Source: Ascarosepion bandense (lineage: Eukaryota; Mollusca; Cephalopoda; Sepiida; Sepiidae). Taken from it: a stretch of DNA of 64,000 nt. The notes under the pieces are model-generated. The model was not told where the DNA came from, searched no databases, and saw only the letters and a list, made by a program, of their open reading frames with translations. Position 1 is the stretch's first letter, and the number at the start of each line of letters is the position of its first letter. This document shows positions 54,998 through 64,000 of this stretch, piece after piece. Position numbers and translations under genes: made by a program. Location of the stretch: the NCBI GenBank assembly GCA_037127315.1, contig JBBBDQ010001271.1, forward strand, positions 2,590,001 to 2,654,000, written 5' to 3'.

Positions 54998-55634
54998 GAA
55001 ATTTAAAAATATGTATCAGCTATCTATAAATTTTGCGTGCTTTGTCAACAAAATACGCAGTACTGACTGCACCAGGTGCACTTCACAAATGGATTTTATT
55101 TTTTATAAATTTATCTAAGTGCATCAGCTGGTTGCAGTTTTTGTACATCATTCATTTGCACCTGCATACTGCATCTTTCTGTTTTTCTCTAAGAAGCCTT
55201 TTACTATGGTTACCAAACTAACCTGTTTTAAATGATATTCAATACCACAAAATGAGAGTTTCTGCAAATTTTATATGCATGAAAATGTACTCAGCCTTTT
55301 TTTTAAATAGTTTCTAAGTAAACATTTTTGATATTCTCTGCTACATAGTTAAGAAAGAAAATATATAATGTAATTCTTAGGTTTGTCACCACACAAATTT
55401 TGTAGTAATACAGGTTTACACAAAACTAACCAACCTCATTGACACTAATGTTTTTTAAAAGCAACAAAAAACCTAAGTTATATTGAGTATGTGCAAAAAT
55501 ATTTACAGTTTTTATTATAATTGCTGAATTTATTATTTAATGACATGCAGTGGAAAGATTTTATTCAGCCAATTGCTAGGTCTGCTGCAAGTAAACTAGT
55601 ACTGTAATATTAAATATAGTCAGTTTTTGGTAAG

Positions 55635-56600
55635 ACAAATTATCTTTTAGATTTTATGGTTAAGCCTCCTCTGCCCCAGCACAAGTTATATGTGCGAGAA
55701 TAAATCAAACAGAAAAGGAAAGAAAATACATATTTGCTTGTTCACATGCCTGCTGATCAAGAAATGAAATTTCTTTCATTCAATTTAAATTCTTAACAAA
55801 ATTTAAAATGTGCTTGAAATGTTTGATTGATTTGCTTATTTTGTACAGTTTATCAAACTTTTGCATGTTATTTAAACAGAAAATATTTTTAGATTGTAAA
55901 AATTTTGGTGCAACAATAATGATTTACTGATGCAAGTCTTACTAGTTAACCCAGAGCTGGGAAAGATGAGGTGGTTCCTACCTCTTCCAAGGGTATTTGC
56001 ACATAAGTGAAAATAATAAACCTGACTGGAATTGGAACTTGACTCTCTGATTTCCAATTCCACACTTACACATGCAAGCTATAATACCTGCTTTTTTAAG
56101 CCATCACCTATCTAAGTACTGACCAGGCTTAACATTGCTTAACTTTGGTGATCATAAGAACTGTTTTTTCAACATGATATGCTATTAAGTCAGAAGTCAT
56201 TACATTTACATATGTGTATGAGGGCAAATATTTTAAAGAAAGACTACAAGAATAACAGATTATTTAATATCTATAATTACAATAATACCAAAGAAAATAA
56301 AACAAAAAGAGAGAAAAAATTCATTAAATAAGTTGAAGTGGTACAACAATTATTCATGCATAAAGAAATATTTTATTTGAACAAATGTCTATATCTTGGT
56401 AATTTTACATCATTTAACAGAAGAGTTATCTTTCAGATTTTATAGTCAAGCCTCTTTTGAACCTCTCTGAATTTTGCAGAGAAATCAAATAGAAAAAGGA
56501 AGTATATATTTGCTTGTTTACATGCAAGCCAAACAAGAAACAAAGTTCTAAACTTTCTTTCAAGTTAGATACTTAACAAAATATAAAATATAAATTAATT
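55635..56600. repeat. Direct repeat of about 180 bp (55635-55815 and 56425-56600)
   Basis: Both copies contain AGATTTTATGGTTAAGCCTC or AGATTTTATAGTCAAGCCTC, then ATTTGCTTGTT.ACATGC, then CTTAACAAAAT. The copies are about 0.8 kb apart. The 5S-tRNA SINE at 55935-56191 lies between them. Confidence 0.7.
55935..56191 (-). mobile_element. 5S rRNA-tRNA chimeric SINE, copy 2
   Basis: From 56191 down to about 56086 the minus strand is 5S rRNA-like, with AACATGATATGC in plus orientation near its 5' end. The control region is recognisable as the complement of ATCTAAGTACTGACCAGG, and the 3' end is poorly kept. From 56085 the tRNA-like part (AGTCAAGTTCCAATTCC, box B-like) and the common SINE body follow to about 55935. 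Same order as 29918-30225 but more decayed. Confidence 0.75.
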
Positions 56601-56604
56601 ATTT

Positions 56605-57960
56605 TCTTTAAAAGAATTAATACAATACCAAACTGACCAGTTGGGAGTCATTACATTTGGATATGTCTGTGAGAGTAAGTACCTTAACTGAAGGAAATTT
56701 CTTATCCCAGATTGAATTGCTAGTTAATATTCCAATATGCTTAGTTCAAACTACTATTACCATTGGTATGATGCTATCCAGTAATATCTCACACACGGGT
56801 CAACAAGCTCTCCTATCAGGCTTTTCTTGTGAGAAAATATACCTGTAAAAAAGGGCTGATGAACATTTTTATAGGGTCAACAGGCATCTAGGTAGACTGG
56901 ATTGGACTGTATAGCTATGTATAGATAGACTGGACTAGACTCTACTGGACTGTATAGCTGTGTATACAGCCAGTTTGAGAATGACAGGGTATCATTAGGT
57001 TGAGGGTTGAAATCAATGACCAGGGCAGAGGGTTGCCTCAATGTAACCAATGGCAAAATCTCCCTGACTAAGGTGAGCCTTCGTTGAAGAACATCTGCTG
57101 TGGTTTGACCCTGTCTACTAGCCTAAGACATGCTATGCAAAAATGAAGAGCTCTCTACTTTCAACTTGAATATGTGGAATAAACTGGTCAGGTGCTCAAC
57201 TGTACAGTGACCCTTAGACCACATCTGGTCATATGAATAGTGATAATGATAACATAGGGTATGTTTCTTTAAAAAATACTGACTACAGCATAGCAAGTGG
57301 ATGAGTTGTGATAAACATGTTGAACGTAGTTCCATAATTTGACATACGGCTGTAAATATGATACTCTCAACAAGTTATCAGCCATATTTAAAGTTTCACG
57401 TGAGCAAAGACAAAAAAGTCAACTAACATGGTTATTTTGGTTTACTTTTCTTTTGTATACTTTGTCAAGTCATTCATTTTCCATCTGCTTGAAATACCAT
57501 GAATTGCAGCTACTACTTAAGGTGATGCTGACCAGGTGCTATGAAAGAAATTAACATCAACAAACTCAGAATCTCAGCTGCCTGCCTATGGCGACAGACA
57601 GGCCAACCAATGGCAACCATACCCTTCCACTTTGCCTATAAACACATTCCAAATTTTAATGCCTGTATACATAAAGACAGAGACCAAAACATTAATATTT
57701 AAACATATCCATTCAATCTTGTTTGACTTGAGGCACATTTGACAGTTAATCTATTATAAAAGAATTGCCAGTACACTTGATCTATCTTAGATATTATTTT
57801 ATATAAATACTATCCTACTGTCCACTTTGATAAAAGCATGATAGAGCTATGAACAGAAGATTGTGAATTATGAGAAAAAGATTTAAATAATAAAAGTAAA
57901 GGATGGCTTGAGCATTGTCTAACTCAATATTCTGAATATAAGTTTAACTCTTTTTCAGAA
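56605..57960. other. Stretch with no gene seen
   Basis: Contains a small repeat around 56890-56965 (GACTGGA.T.GACTGTATAGCT twice). ORFs up to 71 codons lack domains. Confidence 0.5.
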
Positions 57961-58044
57961 GATTCTTTCTACTGGTGATATGCACAATTTACTAAAATAT
58001 TAATAACACTGGGCAATTTTCTCACAGAAGTAGCTATTTGAGAC

Positions 58045-58325
58045 AACAGAAATGTAGTTCTACAGAAGAATGTTAAAGAAGCCCGAAGGTAAATAGAAAC
58101 AAGAAGAACACTTATGTTTAGAATCAGAAAGAGAAAGCTGAAATTTCTGGGATGTATAATAATGAAAGGGTTCTTGGAGAATTTGACACTGACATGATAT
58201 GCTGAAGGCAAGAGGGACAGAGAGACACAGTGAGTAAGCTATCTAAGAAAATTATGTAAATTGATAGAAGAACAGGGGTTGAGAAGGAGAGTAAGGAGAC
58301 AAACATTACTTATGAAATATAGTGA
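58045..58325 (+). mobile_element. LINE-A 3' fragment
   Basis: Decayed RIRKRKLKFLGCIIMKGFLE-like block (58120-58180), followed by the downstream domain. Ends before the usual tail. Confidence 0.6.
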
Positions 58326-58539
58326 TTTGTGAAGAGCCAAGATTCAGAAAACTAAACAGAAACACTGAACAACCACTTTACAAGAACTTTCATATATCTA
58401 CCAAAATAGGACAAACAAATCCTTTTGATAATAAATCCTTCTATATAGGTATAAATGTCTCACTTTGTTGTATATGTTATATTTTACTAACCAAAAACAA
58501 GATTCAAAGAAGGCCTATCATTACAACATTTATATTCAG

Positions 58540-59010
58540 ACCATTGTCCTCATCTTTGTTGCTTACATCACAATGTTTTGGCTGTCATGATCTCCGGCCT
58601 TATTCAGGTGTCTCTTCATCTGGGTAACCTACAGGGAATTTTGGCCTGAATCCTCTATTTAATCCATGAGAGTAGACAGTTCTCAATCCACTACCCTACA
58701 GGACAATAGCTTGGTTTAAAACATGGTTCATGAATGTAGTGATATAGTAATTGCCAGTTCAATCCCTGGGCCAGGCAATGTGTACTTGATATCAGTAGAA
58801 AACAGCAAACAATAACTGAGCTGTGCTAAAAATAAGAACTAGATGAAATATTCCTAGACATGGGCAGTAGAATGAGAACAGTCTAGCCTCTTAGATTAAA
58901 TAAAGTGTTTAGTTCAAAAGTCACATTGAGTTACCCAGATCGATAAAACCTGAGGATGGCCTGAGAGCACAATAGACAAAACATTGTAATAACAACAAAG
59001 ATGAGTAAAA
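58540..59010. mobile_element. Head-to-head SINE pair
   Basis: The minus copy is about 58540-58690 (3' end at left: GACCATTGTCCTCATCTTTG). The plus copy is about 58720-59010 (box B-like CCAGTTCAATCCCTGGG, tail AACAAAGATGAG). The complementary parts are about 58545-58690 and 58860-59005. Confidence 0.75.
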
Positions 59011-59019
59011 TAGTCTGAT

Positions 59020-59470
59020 AACCTTCTTCTTTATGTGCTATGTCTCTTCAGAATGTAAGTGATCATGGACTTCCACTTGCTCCTCTCCTTTGTCACTCTC
59101 AACACTTTTTATCTCTCCCAAACTCCACCCTGCTATTCACTTGCTCAAGTCCATCAGATATGTCTTGCACTGCTTTTCCCTGTCTCCCTTAGCCACTATC
59201 CATCCTGTGAGTATTATATTCTCCAAACCCTCCTTCCTCATTATGTCCCAAAAACCTCAGTTGTCTCTTTCTGATGCTAAATATAAGTTTCTTTTTTGTT
59301 TGCATCTTCTCTAACACCTTGTCATTTCTTACACATTTAGTCCATTGTATCATCAGCATCCTTCTATAAAACCATATTTCTGTGGCTGAGTATCTCCTTC
59401 ATCTTTGAAGAGATCATCCAGTATTTAAGGCCATATAGAAGGACAGATATTACATAACAGTTTATTACTG
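59020..59470 (-). mobile_element. LINE-A 3' fragment
   Basis: The plus strand starts CCTTCTTCTTTATGTGC (reversed tail). It then carries the reversed terminal and post-RT domains up to about 59465 (ACATTTAGTCCATTGTATCA region). 5'-truncated. Confidence 0.75.
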
Positions 59471-59589
59471 TTTTTTTTTTGTTTTCAACCAAATCTTCTT
59501 GTTTCTCAATACTCTGTTTCTCCTGAATATAAATAAACAGTGTAAATAATGCAAAAATATTTGTCTATACTTCTGAGATGAGGTAGTAT

Positions 59590-60130
59590 TTACTGTTGTC
59601 CTCATCTTTATTGCCATATTTATATTCATGACATTTTGATCATTGTACACTCTAGTTTTCTTCAGGTGATTGAAATTTTTTAACCTAACCCTTTATTTTG
59701 ATCACTGGGCTATGTTGTTCTTGTTCCATGAGCCATGTCACTTCTGCTTGTCTTAGTTATCTCTCTTTATCTCTCTCAGTTATTTATTCACCTCTGCTGT
59801 AACCAGGTATTGAACTCATGACTCTTTGGGTCAAGTCATTGGATCTAACCAATGCTTTTATCCAAGAGGGCCCAAAGATCTTTGAGTTCAATACCCAGCA
59901 ACTGCAGTGGTGAACACATAACTTAGAGTGTTGAGTCAAACGAAGATAACTAAGACATCTAGAAGTGACATGGCTCATGGAACAAGAACAATATATCCAA
60001 GTGATCAAAATAAAGGGTTTGGTTAGAAATTCTAATAACCTGAAGAAGGATGGAGTGTACAACAACCAAAACATTGTGAATATGAATATGAATATGGCAA
60101 TAAAGATAAGGACAAGAGTTTGAACAATGT
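59590..60130. mobile_element. Head-to-head SINE pair with about 245-bp arms
   Basis: Minus copy 59590-59868 (tRNA part near 59868-59800, tail at left) and plus copy 59880-60130 (starting at the box B-like GAGTTCAATACCCAG, tail AATATGGCAATAAAGATAAG). The complementary arms lie close together. Confidence 0.8.
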
Positions 60131-60409
60131 AAATAATGTAAAATACAAAACTATGTTTTATTTTATTTTCAATATGATCTATTAAAAAAATGAATAATTA
60201 AAAGCAACATTAAAATAGTAATAGATGAAAATAGGTAATAATATATAATATTATGACATATAATCTATTTACCTATGTATTTATTTATGACATTGACTAT
60301 AGTTTGAATAATGGAGTTATTGTCATCTTCATGATCTTGTCAAAAGAGTTGCATTGGATGCACTTTCCCAGGGCCACATACAGTTTTGAATTCAATGCTT
60401 TCTATTTAC

Positions 60410-61305
60410 ACTATTTACATTGTTCAGACTGCTGTCCTCATTTTTATTGTCATATTCATGATGTTTCGGCCATTGTGCATCCCAGATTTCTTCAGGTGAT
60501 ATATGTTGAAATTTCAAACTGAAACCTTTATTTCATCCACTGGGGTAGATTTTTCTAGTTTCACATGTCGTACCTTTTTCTGGGTATCTGAATATCAGTT
60601 ATTTACCTTTAGTAATCCAACTCTGCAAGTTTTTGTTCACCTCTGCTCTGGCCGGGTATTGACCTCGCAACTCTTTGGGGGAAGTAACTGGATTATTTCA
60701 ATTAATGCTTTTATTCACTGGGCCAGATGTTCAACGTTTTCCTTTTCCTAGACTGGATGCTAACAACAAATAGGGAGCCAAATCTGTCTTGCTATTTAAC
60801 CCATAGCTAGTGGGAGAAGAGATAGATTCATAATTTTCCCAAGGACATTTGTGTAAAAGTGAATGTAAAAAACTCAATATAAACTGCGATTCAGTGTGCC
60901 AATTTCTTGTTCCAAGTTGCTAACCATTACACTATCTTTGCATATTTCAATATCTCAATATCTAATAATAGATAATATATAGTGTTGGCGGTTACATAAT
61001 AACATATAATAATCAATGTGTTTTATATCTTTTTTTAAGAAAGCAACTTAACTAGACTAACTTATTTAGCAAAAGCAGTGATATATACCATGCACATTTC
61101 CAGCCTTAGAAATGTGACGGATTTCTTTATTACTTCTATATTCTGTATTCCTTTTTTTGCCAAGATACAAGTGACAATCAACTTTTTCTGGATTTTATGA
61201 ATAGGCACAAGATTACTTACTGTTTTCATTCATAAATTCTGAAAGAAATCTCGGATAATCTTCATGCAAATGTATTGGTTTGAAAAACAGAAAAATCTTT
61301 TGCCA
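60410..61305. repeat. Duplicated block, copy 2 (other copy 14890-15746)
   Basis: Contains a minus-strand SINE (60410-60722), a second minus-strand SINE (60723-60960) and about 350 bp of other sequence, same order as the 15-kb copy. 60853-61220 is almost identical to 15301-15660. Confidence 0.85.
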
Positions 61306-61375
61306 TTTCTTTATAACAAATTTCTGTTTTACAAATGCATATCCCAAAAAGGAATTAATAATTTGTTTTGTAACT
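61233..61375 (-). other. Possible exon remnant, low support
   Basis: The minus strand reads IINSFLGYAFVKQKFVIKKW and on to HEDYPRFLSEFMNENS. It is followed by CA|GTAAGTAATC, a good donor, with an acceptor-like ATTTCAG near 61395. The same donor and the peptide DYSRFLSESMNDNS are kept in the duplicate at 15660-15720. No family recognised; may be chance. Confidence 0.2.
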
Positions 61376-61429
61376 GACAACAATATTACTGAAATATGTC
61401 TTAATCCATTTAATACTGTGCATGTGTGC

Positions 61430-61430
<1 letters not shown>

Positions 61431-61476
<46 letters not shown>
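61431..61476. repeat. (AT)n microsatellite
   Basis: AT run immediately before a mariner-type terminal repeat. Confidence 0.95.
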
Positions 61477-61477
<1 letters not shown>

Positions 61478-61478
<1 letters not shown>

Positions 61479-62340
61479 ACAGGATGCAATGGATAAATTG
61501 TCACTATTTTGCTATTTTATAGTTTTAATTTTACTCATACACATACATTTTTTTCTTATAATTTGTCAACTGCACAGTATAATATGGGCAGCTGGGCACC
61601 ATCTGTAAACAAAATAGCATCATAACAAAAGTCACTCACCCAGAAATTTGGAAATAGCTTTTGTGGCAAAAGCTCCAATATAAACATTTATTTTAGGCGT
61701 CAACCTGAGGACAGTGCAGAGAATGCTGTGTCTCCAAAAAATGTACTGAGAGTAATGAAAACCATATATCCAGTCAATATCAACTTGTTTGGAGAGATCT
61801 CTAGTGATGGCAATATTATGTCTACAGGGCCTCAGACTCAACACATCAGGCCTACATCAAGTGCCCTGAAGAGATAGTGCTACCCTGGTTTAAGATGGTG
61901 GATGCTGGAAAACCCTATGTCTGCACCATACCACATAAACAGGAGAATCTAATCATGGCTGTTAGAAAATTTCTGAAACCACATATCCCTTACATCTGGC
62001 CACCTACCTCCTCAGACTGTAACCCCTTTGTTTATTATGTGTTGAACACAGTTGAGTGAGAGACCAGCAAAACTCCTTATAATACCAAAGATGAACTGAA
62101 ATAAAGGGTTATGGCAGCATTCACCAACTTAAACAAGGTGAATGTCTAGTAGAGTTGCAGGAGATTCTGAAGTCATCTGGAGGCCATGGTTGAAGCCAAT
62201 GACAATTTTAAATAATAACTTTACTTTTTTATACTATAAGGTATTTTAGTATAATTTTGGTAAATATATCTACTAAAATTACATGTCAGTTTTATTTTAA
62301 TTTTTTTTTATAGACGATAACTTATCTATCACATCTTGTG
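61478..62340 (+). mobile_element. Internally deleted Tc1/mariner-type element
   Basis: The left end CACAGGATGCAATGGATAAA and the complementary right end (stopping at 62340, followed by TA) define 863 bp, the same size class as 1351-2212. Carries N-terminal and C-terminal transposase remnants with the middle missing. Confidence 0.85.
61625..62215 (+). pseudogene. Tc1/mariner transposase remnant
   Basis: N-terminal text is short and decayed. At 61770 NINLFGEISSDGN (usual form V.VFGVVSSDG) appears. Frame 61877-62059 carries PWFKMVDAGKPYVC, then HKQENLIMAVRKFLKPHIPY and WPPTSSDCNPFVYYVLNTVE, which includes the third catalytic Asp region. The tail LEAMVEANDNF ends near 62210, as at 100-112. The second acidic residue (usually QQDSAP) is lost: the site reads TIPHKQ. 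Confidence 0.8.
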
Positions 62341-62470
62341 TACTTGTATGAATGTAGGAAAAAAGAGAGATTGCTGCCCATGTATGTAAGTATGTATGTT
62401 AAAACCTAGTTTTAAGGTATGCTATATTTATAGGTCAAAGTATTCAATATCATGAATAGAGCATATATAA

Positions 62471-62579
62471 ATATAAAAGTGGACATTGATGTCAAAATCT
62501 AGGGACAACAAGGTGTTTCATGCTTAGCATGAAAGAGACTGTTGCCTCTGGGTGTTAACTTTAATGTCCACTTTTATAT
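62471..62579. mobile_element. Small foldback element with a central palindrome
   Basis: 17-bp perfect inverted ends (ATATAAAAGTGGACATT at 62471-62487 and its complement at 62563-62579) surround a second perfect palindrome, TTTCATGC-TTA-GCATGAAA, at 62516-62534. Non-coding. Confidence 0.75.
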
Positions 62580-62584
62580 ATGCA

Positions 62585-63355
62585 TGCACACACAGTAAAT
62601 ATCTGATATCTTTTGTTTATATGGCAATGTCAACAGTTTTTGTTTTAAAAAATATGTATTGAATATTTTTAAAATTTACCTGAAAATATTTTTTAAAATA
62701 CCCTAAAAATCAAGTCTATACAAATAATTTACATCAATTTTTATTTCAGACAGTGTTTATGAGTGTAATGTAATGAAAGAATTCATTTTGAAACATTCTG
62801 AACTTGAATTTTCATGTTTTGTGTTTTTGGGGTCACAGTAGGGTTGTGGCAAAGATTACATATTGCATCTTTTATTAAGAAATAATTTACTTTGACAAAT
62901 AATATGTCTAACCAGAATCAGTGTTGCTGGACACTGACAAACAAAAATAAGTTATCTTCATTGCATGAAAAAATAAGATTTACCATTTTTTTTTTTTCAT
63001 TGTCACCAATTATGCAATTTCATACAAAAGCCTTCATTTGCATTTCAAGTGGTTGTGATCAATGCCTGCAGGTTTAATCTGTATTCTGTTTAGAAAATTA
63101 AGCTGCCAGGGTGATGAGAATTAAAATTTATGGATGGCAGATTTGTTCTAATTCCTGGAAATTAATTGCTAAGCAACCAGCTGATCATTCATTCTTTTGT
63201 TGCTTGGTTACTGGTTAAGAATGAATAATATAACCACAGGAAAATCCTTGTTTGGGAAAATAATTATCAAACAAAATACAAGAATCTATAATTTCTGGTT
63301 TTTCAAACAGATGATTACACCCATCTATTGTTATATAAATTTATGATACTTCTAA
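62585..63355. other. Stretch with no gene seen
   Basis: AT-rich; nothing recognised. Confidence 0.5.
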
Positions 63356-63360
63356 TGATC

Positions 63361-63700
63361 TTCAAGCTCGAAGCAACAAAAATGTGGTTCTACAGAAGGA
63401 TACTGAGATTACCATGTTAAAATCATGTGAGCAATGACAAGATTTTGGAGAGAACGGAAACAAAAAGGAAATTATACTTAACATAATGAGGAAGGAGGGC
63501 TTGGAAATTTTTATATTTCCAGGACAGAGGGACAGAAAAATGCAACAATTGACATACTTGATGTGCTTGAGCAAATTGATGGCAAAACAGGGTTTAGGAG
63601 AAATAACAGAAAGACAGAATTTATTAAGAGCTACAAGGGACAGGAAGACATGGAGGGCCATGATTGCCTACGTCCTGAAAGGACATAGCACATAAAAGAA
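63361..63700 (+). mobile_element. LINE-A 3' fragment
   Basis: Decayed WFYRRILRL block at 63382, then frame 63486-63695: MRKEGLEIFIFPGQRDRKMQ, and AKQGLGEITERQNLLRATRD followed by RAMIAYVLKGHST and a stop. These last 69 codons are free of stops and represent the full C-terminal end of the LINE-A protein. Confidence 0.85.
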
Positions 63701-63714
63701 TTTCAGCATATATT

Positions 63715-63870
63715 TTACTCTTTGTAGATTAGCTTCATGTAAGTGGTAGAAGATTTGAGAATTGCGAAGCTTTTTATGTAAACCAAAGAATTCTGTGAAC
63801 TGATGTTTGTGGAATGCTTAATCTGGTTTTCTCCTTCTGAAACAAAAATTCTTCTTCAAATTCTACTTGA
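63715..63870 (-). pseudogene. Possible transposase HTH fragment
   Basis: The minus strand reads LSIPQTSVHRILWFT, resembling the S-x-P-x-T-S-V-x-R-I-L helix-turn-helix of some mariner/IS630-like transposases. A stop follows. No TIR found; the window ends soon after. Confidence 0.35.
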
Positions 63871-64000
63871 AGAGATTCAATTCCTTCAACAGATCCTTCT
63901 TAAACAGTCAGATCTTTTCTCAATCAGATTCAGGTGTCATAAATTTAAAAACAAATATTTCAATCTTTGCCTCGGGTCTTAAGTATTCTTTATAGAACTT

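Overview
The window is non-coding eukaryotic DNA from a repeat-rich, AT-rich metazoan genome. The types of LINE tails, the tRNA-derived SINEs and the long (AT)n tracts suggest a coleoid cephalopod, most likely an octopus. That assignment comes from pattern memory, not from a database search. I see no complete, intact host gene, no functional tRNA or rRNA gene, and nothing bacterial or viral. One short exon-like ORF (27885-28194, minus strand) with a consensus splice donor is the best host-gene candidate. A CpG-richer unique block (about 3540-4660) is the best promoter or first-exon candidate.

Layout. 0-3 kb: two Tc1/mariner relics of one family, foldback repeats and a SINE. 3.5-4.7 kb: unique CpG-richer block. 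5.5-10.3 kb: LINE fragments, including a 3.4-kb minus-strand LINE with endonuclease and RT domains that carries a clean nested mariner. 10.3-25 kb: more LINE and SINE fragments, one RT-bearing LINE with an internal insert, and a LINE-in-LINE nest. 25-31.5 kb: microsatellites, a 0.3-kb tandem duplication, a heat-shock-element-like cluster, a Tc1 relic, the candidate exon, a SINE split by a poly(A)-ended segment, three copies in the window of a 0.5-0.75-kb interspersed family, and a 5S rRNA-tRNA chimeric SINE. 35.4-38.5 kb: a minisatellite of roughly 50 units of about 59 bp. 38.8-54 kb: LINEs, a near-full-length dead mariner with a perfect 24-bp hairpin, a LINE split by a Tc1-type element, a LINE-derived element with four tandem 156-bp units, a Tc1 relic and a 0.9-kb foldback element. 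54-64 kb: a Penelope-like relic, a second 5S-tRNA SINE, head-to-head SINE pairs, a duplicated block shared with 15 kb, a mariner relic and a LINE tail.

Three LINE families recur. 'LINE-A' has a short C-terminal domain after the RT and a tail ending in GAAGAAGAAG. 'LINE-B' has an APE-type endonuclease and a tail ending in a GGGTGA.ATGATTA-poly(A)-like signal. 'LINE-B2' is related to LINE-B. The names are mine. All copies are 5'-truncated or broken by stops and frameshifts. The very long ORFs at 35.8-38.6 kb arise because the pyrimidine strand of the minisatellite lacks stop triplets, so they are not called as genes.
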